A stretch of 11,900 bases of DNA from Russula earlei (Eukaryota > Basidiomycota > Agaricomycetes > Russulales > Russulaceae): the NCBI GenBank assembly GCA_025769875.1, contig JAGFNK010001267.1, positions 1-11,900 of the forward strand, written 5' to 3'. Under the pieces are notes generated by a model, which searched no databases, had not been told where the DNA came from, and was given only the letters and a program-made list of their open reading frames with translations. Both the position numbers and the translations under genes were made by a program. How positions within the stretch are numbered: the first letter of the stretch is position 1; each line of letters begins with the position of its first letter. This document shows positions 7,794-11,900 of this stretch, piece by piece.

Positions 7794-7993
7794 TGTTACA
7801 AACCAAGGCCAAGTCCTGGCCGTGGATTGTCCTATTCACTCAAGAGAGACCTCTCTCACTTTGCATTGCCGACTCCTGTCCATTTTCTGGGCTATCCCTC
7901 CTGTGGTACAAGATATCACTATTGCAAAGGCACTATAACACAACCAGGCACCCATTTCCTAATCAGGTAATCATCGCGTGGCAGCCACATGGC
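7794..7993 (+). repeat. LTR2 tandem unit, copy 1 (200 bp)
   Basis: Runs from TGTTACAAACCAAGGCC to CGTGGCAGCCACATGGC. Copy 2 starts on the next base. The two are over 90 percent identical by eye. The first ten bases distinguish the copies at one CpG (ACAAACC here, ACGAACC in copy 2). Confidence 0.9.
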
Positions 7994-8195
7994 TGTTACG
8001 AACCAAGGCCAAGTCCTGGCCGAGGATTGTCCTATTTTACTCAAGAAAGACCTCTCTCACTTTACATTGCCGACTCCCTTCCATTTTCTGGGCTATCCCT
8101 CCTGTGGTACAAGATATTGCTATTGCAAAGGCACTATAACACGACCAGGCACCCAGTTTCCTAATCGGGTAATCATCGCGTGGCAGCCACATGGC
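7994..8195 (+). repeat. LTR2 tandem unit, copy 2 (202 bp)
   Basis: Same sequence as 7794-7993 with two single-base length differences (in the CCTATTTTAC and CCCAGTTTCC tracts) and a few substitutions. Confidence 0.9.
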
Positions 8196-8258
8196 CACCC
8201 AGCCACCATGGACCCGAAACAGCGGCACAAACTCTTAGAAACTGTTGCATAAATCATC

Positions 8259-8373
8259 TGACGTCATCAAGGCTCCAATGACATCATGGCTGACTGAGCG
8301 ACTCCACAGTGACCTCATAGGCTCACTAAGCGCTCCACAGTGACATCATAATGATGTCATCGCTCCACAATGA
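8259..8373 (+). promoter_or_regulatory. LTR2 upstream cluster of CRE/bZIP-like sites
   Basis: A perfect TGACGTCA (8259-8266) is followed by four spaced copies of GCTCCA(CA)RTGA-type repeats starting near 8271, 8311, 8332 and 8362. The third contains TGACATCATAATGATGTCA (8341-8359), two 9 bp inverted arms around one base. TGACGTCA is the classic binding site of CREB/ATF-type bZIP factors, which in fungi serve stress and nutrient responses. Lying 140-240 bp upstream of the TATA box, the cluster is a plausible enhancer; this is inference. Confidence 0.5.
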
Positions 8374-8495
8374 TCAGTAATGCGCTCAGTAAGCCTGAAA
8401 CTTGACACAAGCAAGTTTATGCCTCTGTAGTCCTATTGGATGGTACCAAAGAGTCTAGAATAGTCCCAGTGCTTTGTAATCGACCCTGTACACTG

Positions 8496-8533
8496 TATAT
8501 AAGCCCCAATGAAGCATGGCAGTCGTCAGACTG
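8496..8533 (+). promoter_or_regulatory. LTR2 core promoter: TATATAAG and start-region hairpin
   Basis: TATATAAG (8496-8503) is followed by CAGTC-GTCA-GACTG (8520-8533), a 5 bp stem with a 4 nt loop, and then TCCATTTGT as in LTR1. Stem bases are identical in the two LTRs while the first loop base differs (T or G). An ATG at 8516 lies just upstream of the hairpin and may or may not be in the transcript. Confidence 0.6.
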
Positions 8534-8826
8534 TCCATTTGTGATACTCTCATCCTCCTGGGTACTCCCCTGCGACTGCTCAGTCTAAAGTCCCTCTCGT
8601 CTTCAAGGTACTCTTCAACGACCGCCTTGTTTAAAGTCCCCTCGCTACACTGGCCTCCTAGCCTTCGCCTTTGTCTCTTGCAACACCTACCAGTCCCCAT
8701 CTGGTACCTCCTCGTCGTTTGGCTCGTCCTCCTTGTTCAACGCCGCCTTCGCCGCGTACCATCTGTTCCGACCCTTGCCCACCTGCTCCTGAGTCCTTAG
8801 TGATCAGCAGTACGTGTCTTGACATC

Positions 8827-8839
8827 TGGACAGTCTCTC
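8827..8839 (+). promoter_or_regulatory. candidate primer-binding site
   Basis: TGGACAGTCTCTC begins two bases after the end of LTR2. TGG, complementary to the CCA end of a tRNA, at this distance is the usual primer-site layout of LTR retrotransposons. I cannot assign the tRNA. Confidence 0.4.
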
Positions 8840-8870
8840 ATCATCCCTGTATTGACCAGCCAACGCTCAA

Positions 8871-9794
8871 GTGTCCACTCCTAACTCCCCCACTTTGGTT
8901 AACACCTCCTTGCGCCTCCCTTCTCCTCTGCAACCTACCCCACGCACCGCCCTTCGCATCCTCACTGAAGACATCGACCCGGTCGACACATCCTCACCCC
9001 TCAGCCTCTTGTACTCCCCAACGGCTCCCCCATCGTCTCCTACCACTGCCCAGCCTATCCCAGACAACTTTGTCCCTGTCGGCACTCCCCCTCCAGCGCA
9101 GAACGAGCAACAGCAAGCGGACCGTCCTCCCTTACCTGAAGGCTTCCTCGACCGTCCCCCCTGCACAGTATTTCGCTTCCATCCGCACCAGTACTTCGTC
9201 CTCCCTACCACCAATCGTCGCCAGGAGCAGTGGCGTCCCCTCCATGACTTGAATCATCAAGACTACCTTGGACGCATCCCTACCTCAGACCAGTTAGCTC
9301 GTCGCGCATTCACAGACACCTTCACTACCGCCTTTCGTGCACGCATCGTCCACACTTTTGCGGTAGAACCCTCCAACACTGCCCTTGCCACCCAGTACAA
9401 TCTCACCCCCTTCGGCATCTGCTCCAACGTCGGGATATACGCCCCGGACGCTGACTTTCCCCTCGGACGCATCGCATACATTTTTAACACCTCGTTATTT
9501 AGGAAACTACTTACCTTGCCTGCTATTTACCGCCCTGCTTACGAGGGCTCGTTTTGCTTATCTATCGTACACGACTTCTTGGACGGACGTCTCGCTTTTG
9601 CATATGGCTACTTACACTTCGAGGAGAACAGTAACCGCGTGTCCCTACGTCACTATTCGACTTATACAGTCGACACCATCCGCTTTAACCCCCAGCTACT
9701 TCGCTTTTGCTTTACGCCTCGTATTCCCCTTAACCCTCTCGAAATAATTGAGAGGTACCAACTCGAAACTATAGATCTTGCGCATGGTTCTTAA
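8871..9794 (+). CDS. ORF1 of the LTR2 element, unknown protein, no ATG start
   Basis: The frame opens after TGA at 8853-8855, 29 bases past the LTR, and runs to TAA at 9792-9794, over 300 codons without a break. A run this long is very unlikely by chance. It has no ATG at all: the nominal start is GTG at 8871, so initiation must be non-AUG, by splicing from an upstream exon, or as part of a larger product. The first 90 residues are rich in Pro, Ser and Thr. The rest is mixed and globular-looking, with VFRFHPHQYFVLP, RRAFTDTFTTAFRARIVHTF, YAPDADFPLGRIAYIFNTS and LPAIYRPAYEGSFCLSIVHD. No zinc knuckle, protease or polymerase motif was seen and I do not recognise the family. It may be a gag-like structural protein or cargo. 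Confidence 0.6.
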   Translation: MSTPNSPTLVNTSLRLPSPLQPTPRTALRILTEDIDPVDTSSPLSLLYSPTAPPSSPTTAQPIPDNFVPVGTPPPAQNEQQQADRPPLPEGFLDRPPCTVFRFHPHQYFVLPTTNRRQEQWRPLHDLNHQDYLGRIPTSDQLARRAFTDTFTTAFRARIVHTFAVEPSNTALATQYNLTPFGICSNVGIYAPDADFPLGRIAYIFNTSLFRKLLTLPAIYRPAYEGSFCLSIVHDFLDGRLAFAYGYLHFEENSNRVSLRHYSTYTVDTIRFNPQLLRFCFTPRIPLNPLEIIERYQLETIDLAHGS

Positions 9795-9861
9795 AAGTAA
9801 GAACCACCCTTGTAACGCTTCAATAAAGATCGAATAAAGATCCTTTCTTGTTTTAACTAAA
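9795..9861 (+). terminator. ORF1/ORF2 junction with two AATAAA signals
   Basis: AATAAAGATC occurs twice in a row (AATAAA at 9822-9827 and 9833-9838), followed by a T-rich tract. This could end transcripts after ORF1. Alternatively, GTAAGA at 9797 and the pyrimidine tract followed by AACTAAAG before ORF2 look like intron ends, although the ORF1 stop lies upstream of that GTAAGA. Neither role can be decided from sequence alone. Confidence 0.35.
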
Positions 9862-11366
9862 GTGCCACGAGAATACGCCTTAGAAGAAGACGAAGAAGAA
9901 GACGCTATCACTCGACACGTCTTAAATCTAAATCATTATCGAACCTGGACCTCCGTCGCATTCCCTGTCACCACTTTAACCAACTTACACGACGTACCAG
10001 AAGTTGAACCACCTCACGAGGACTTTCCCCCATCCTTATTGTTAAAGAGTTCCTTGGAGTCTTACCTTTTGGACAGCTCTTAAGCCACGACGAACACGCA
10101 CTATACCTTGAAACCATTAGTCGACTTCTACCACCAGCACGACAACAACTATTATATTGGCACCTTGCTCAAGCGAAGAACATCCAAGGACAACCAGTTG
10201 ACTACCAATCCTTACGCACCAGTGAATTAAACCTCTGGACCAGAGTCATTCAACCACGCCACCACATCATTATCCACTCCTTGAGAACAGGATACCGCTT
10301 GTTCTACTTAGCTTGGACATACATCAGCTACTATCGTCTCACTGTCCAGTTCTACCACCTACGTCTCAACAGAATACAAAGGGAAAACCAATCTTACGTC
10401 CAACTTGCGGTTGTACCAGGAATACACAACACCTTCGATTGGGAAACTAACTCGTGGTTGTACGACGCAGATTATAATCAACCTTGGGCAATTACCAGCC
10501 CAGACGCCTCATATACTGGTCCCCCTGCGTACTATTCTGTCCCAGCAATCCTAGAAGCCTCAAGTCTCGCCCCTCGACCCCTCACACCGATTCAGACCAC
10601 TGTCCCAACTAGCCAAGAACGTTGGTCTGCCAGCACAGAAAATACTGAGTCAAATCCGTGGACAGCAAGGTGTAACTGCAAAACAGAGTATTGCACGTGC
10701 AACTTTCGACCAGACACACCTCCTACTCCTGACGGAATTACCTTGTGGACGCCAGGCGATTACCACCTCCCCATTCGATAAATCTGGCTCCTCGACACAG
10801 GAGACGTGCGTCATCCCAACGACCCCCCTGAGAGAGAAACAGTTCCCAATGCAAGAGGATTTCTTGTTGAAAGACCATTACCTCCTACCCCTCCTGACGC
10901 CTACTTACCCTTGTTTACCAATCGTATTCCTACCCCTATTGTACCTATCCAACCCTTCGCATCACCCCTTGTTGAATCCCCTGATAGTGCCGATCTAAGG
11001 AGTACTGATTTACACTGCTACCTACCAGAACAATCCTTCTTAGCATTAAACCTACCTACACGTTCAAGGAGAGAATTAATTGAATTCAAGAATTATTGTA
11101 CCCAAGCTTGGCATCAACGACTGACACACTTTATAGTTTACAAGCACCCCACCAAGGAAATAAGTGACTTTGCCATCTCTCCAGCAGAATTTGAAGGATA
11201 TCTGTGGAAAACCCGAGTAGTTCTAACACAAAGCAGCATTACTGAAGAATACTCCCGAATCCAATTAAGAAAACATCAAGGAAGACCCGATACCATTCGA
11301 CTAAAGCCAGCCTACACCATTGCATATCCTTGGAACAACGGCCATTGGACTATAACAGTCGTCTAG
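9838..11366 (+). pseudogene. ORF2 of the LTR2 element, unknown protein, frame broken twice, no ATG
   Basis: Three open segments form one coherent frame. 9838-10030 starts with an acidic stretch (EEDEEED near 9882-9905). It shifts frame at the C5 run 10027-10031 (loss of one C explains it), and continues through KEFLGVLPFGQLLSHDEH and YRLFYLAWTYISYYRL to TAA 10779-10781. The same frame then goes on with IWLLDTGD to TAG 11364-11366. About 505 codons in all. The second segment has four cysteines, CNCKTEYCTC (C-x-C-x4-C-x-C, about 10671-10700), just before a TPPTP stretch, a possible metal-binding site. No in-frame ATG exists; apparent starts at 9862, 10281 and 10806 are GTG or TTG. Family not recognised. 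The two breaks suggest a defective copy, unless recoding or splicing joins the parts. Confidence 0.5.
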
Positions 11367-11370
11367 ATCT

Positions 11371-11900
11371 ATGAGCACTAGGAGGGACATCACTGACGAA
11401 GAAGAAAATCTAATCCCACTCCTATTTGAAAACCTCAGTTACGACACCCAAGATCACTGTTACCGAGGAAAATTTGCAGGCACCACCTATTATCAACCAC
11501 GGAAATCTTTCTGACACTTGGTTATACGAAGACGATAACGACGAAGTTACCACCGAACAACTTAAAGCGGCAGCCCCAGGAGCAGAAAATCGTTCAAGAC
11601 TTCAACCCCTATAACTACACAGGCCTCTTCCTAGACAGACCAGTCAAGTGGAGCCGTTCTAGAAGACATTGGGTTTACTATAACAATCGAGAAGTCGCTT
11701 TTCTCAGCCAGAACACCTCAAGAAGTTTACCGCTATCCTAGGAACTGCTCAGAGCACTCGAAGCACCACTCCAGGACCTTCTACTCGACGCAATACCCAA
11801 CAACCTACTCCTCATACAACTAGCAACGTACCCCAAGCAGTCCCTCGACGCTCACTCCAACTAGAATCCAACTACAAGGTTCAGCCCCACCTATTGTTAC
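11371..11900 (+). pseudogene. ORF3 of the LTR2 element, gag-like start, multiple frameshifts, runs off window
   Basis: ATG at 11371, five bases after the ORF2 stop, is the only ATG between 10852 and the window end. It opens MSTRRDITDEEENLIPLL, an acidic start. The coding signal then moves between frames: 11371 frame to about 11440, a second frame to about 11575 (SDTWLYEDDNDEVTTEQ), a third to about 11705 (IVQDFNPYNYTGLFLDRP and RRHWVYYNNREVAFLS), then back to the second (PEHLKKFTAILGTAQSTR) and on to the end with a Ser/Thr/Pro-rich tail. The acidic start, aromatic middle and disordered tail would suit a gag protein, but no zinc knuckle or protease is reached, so this is only a suggestion. Confidence 0.4.

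Larger units (their letters stand above)
7794..8824 (+). repeat. LTR2: 5' LTR of the element
   Basis: It starts TGTTACAAACC at the break in the transposase gene and ends GTCTTGACA. Length is 1031 bp, including a tandem duplication of its first 200 bp. Contents in order: two 200 bp units, a bZIP-like motif cluster (8259-8373), GCTCAGTAAGC (about 8384-8394), TATATAAG (8496), start hairpin (8520), then a C/T-rich R-U5. It shares these landmarks with LTR1. An open frame of 94 codons starts at ATG 8516 and ends at 8800; it lies wholly in R-U5 and looks like a by-product of C/T richness. Confidence 0.75.
7794..11900 (+). mobile_element. LTR element with unrecognised ORFs (gypsy-like LTR, no RT in window), right end outside
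   Basis: LTR2 (7794-8824) is followed after two bases by TGG, as expected for a primer-binding site, and then by over 3 kb with three successive plus-strand frames. The left edge is sharp because it truncates a transposase reading frame. What follows LTR2 is not the left flank (CCAAG), so LTR2 is not solo. No reverse transcriptase, protease, RNase H or integrase motif was found up to 11900. It may be a non-autonomous element, or an element with long 5' frames before gag-pol. The coding strand is C-rich and G-poor throughout and CpG is retained, unlike the copia relic. Confidence 0.65.

Noticed and set aside
7752..8252. Overlapping frames of 72, 123 and 87 codons across the 200 bp tandem units
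   Set aside because: They exist because the unit is repeated; frames differ between copies and begin in transposase or LTR sequence.
8516..8800. 94-codon ATG frame inside LTR2
   Set aside because: Entirely within R-U5, leucine-rich by-product of C/T richness, and its ATG may lie upstream of the transcription start.
8671..9252. 193-codon plus-strand frame overlapping the LTR2 end and ORF1
   Set aside because: Low-complexity Pro/Ser/Leu/Thr composition from C/T-rich DNA, TTG start inside the LTR, and out of frame with the longer and more protein-like ORF1.
10021..10031. Programmed minus-one frameshift site in ORF2
   Set aside because: The bases around the C run do not fit X-XXY-YYZ in the incoming frame; a one-base loss is simpler.

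Overview
The window looks like a repeat-rich stretch of a filamentous fungal genome, most likely a basidiomycete. This is inferred from a copia polyprotein of the type common in Agaricomycetes and from a transposase gene with three 51-57 nt introns, two of them starting GTATGT. I see no intact host gene, rRNA, tRNA or CRISPR array. Nearly everything recognisable is transposon-derived and much of it is nested.

Layout. (1) 1-2480 is the 3' part of an old Ty1/copia pol (integrase end, reverse transcriptase, RNase H), all in one frame but broken by three TGA stops and stripped of CpG. It is followed by a polypurine tract (2479-2487) and a 3' LTR from 2488 to about 2884. (2) 3104-5051 is best read as a decayed gypsy-type LTR (LTR1) whose upstream part is duplicated in tandem. 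The first copy is interrupted by a 627 bp TA-flanked element with 39 bp terminal inverted repeats (3225-3851, MITE-like); the second copy acts as an empty-site control. (3) 5052-5698 holds no gene. 5699-6232 (minus) is an unidentified coding-like frame. 6321-6940 is an array of four 153 bp tandem repeats. (4) 7090-7793 (minus) is a decayed Tc1/IS630-type DDE transposase with introns. Its upstream part is cut off at 7793 by (5) a second LTR element on the plus strand: LTR2 at 7794-8824, then at least 3 kb of internal sequence with three unrecognised reading frames (ORF1 8871-9794, ORF2 about 9838-11366, ORF3 from 11371 to beyond the window).

LTR1 and LTR2 are relatives. They share the start TGTYAYGAACC, a GCTCAGTAAGC motif, TATATAAG, a start-of-transcript hairpin CAGTC-NTCA-GACTG, and the end GTCTTGACA. 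Each also begins with a tandem duplication of its upstream part.

The most unusual signal is in the LTR2 element. By eye, ATG occurs only four times between 8519 and 11370, never in frame with ORF1 or ORF2, so roughly 800 codons of open frame contain no methionine. The first ATG that opens an element-like frame is at 11371 (ORF3). This resembles the AUG avoidance seen where ribosomes must scan past upstream frames by leaky scanning. The element is C-rich and G-poor on its coding strand and keeps its CpGs, so it appears younger than the copia relic. No reverse transcriptase, integrase or protease is visible in it within the window.
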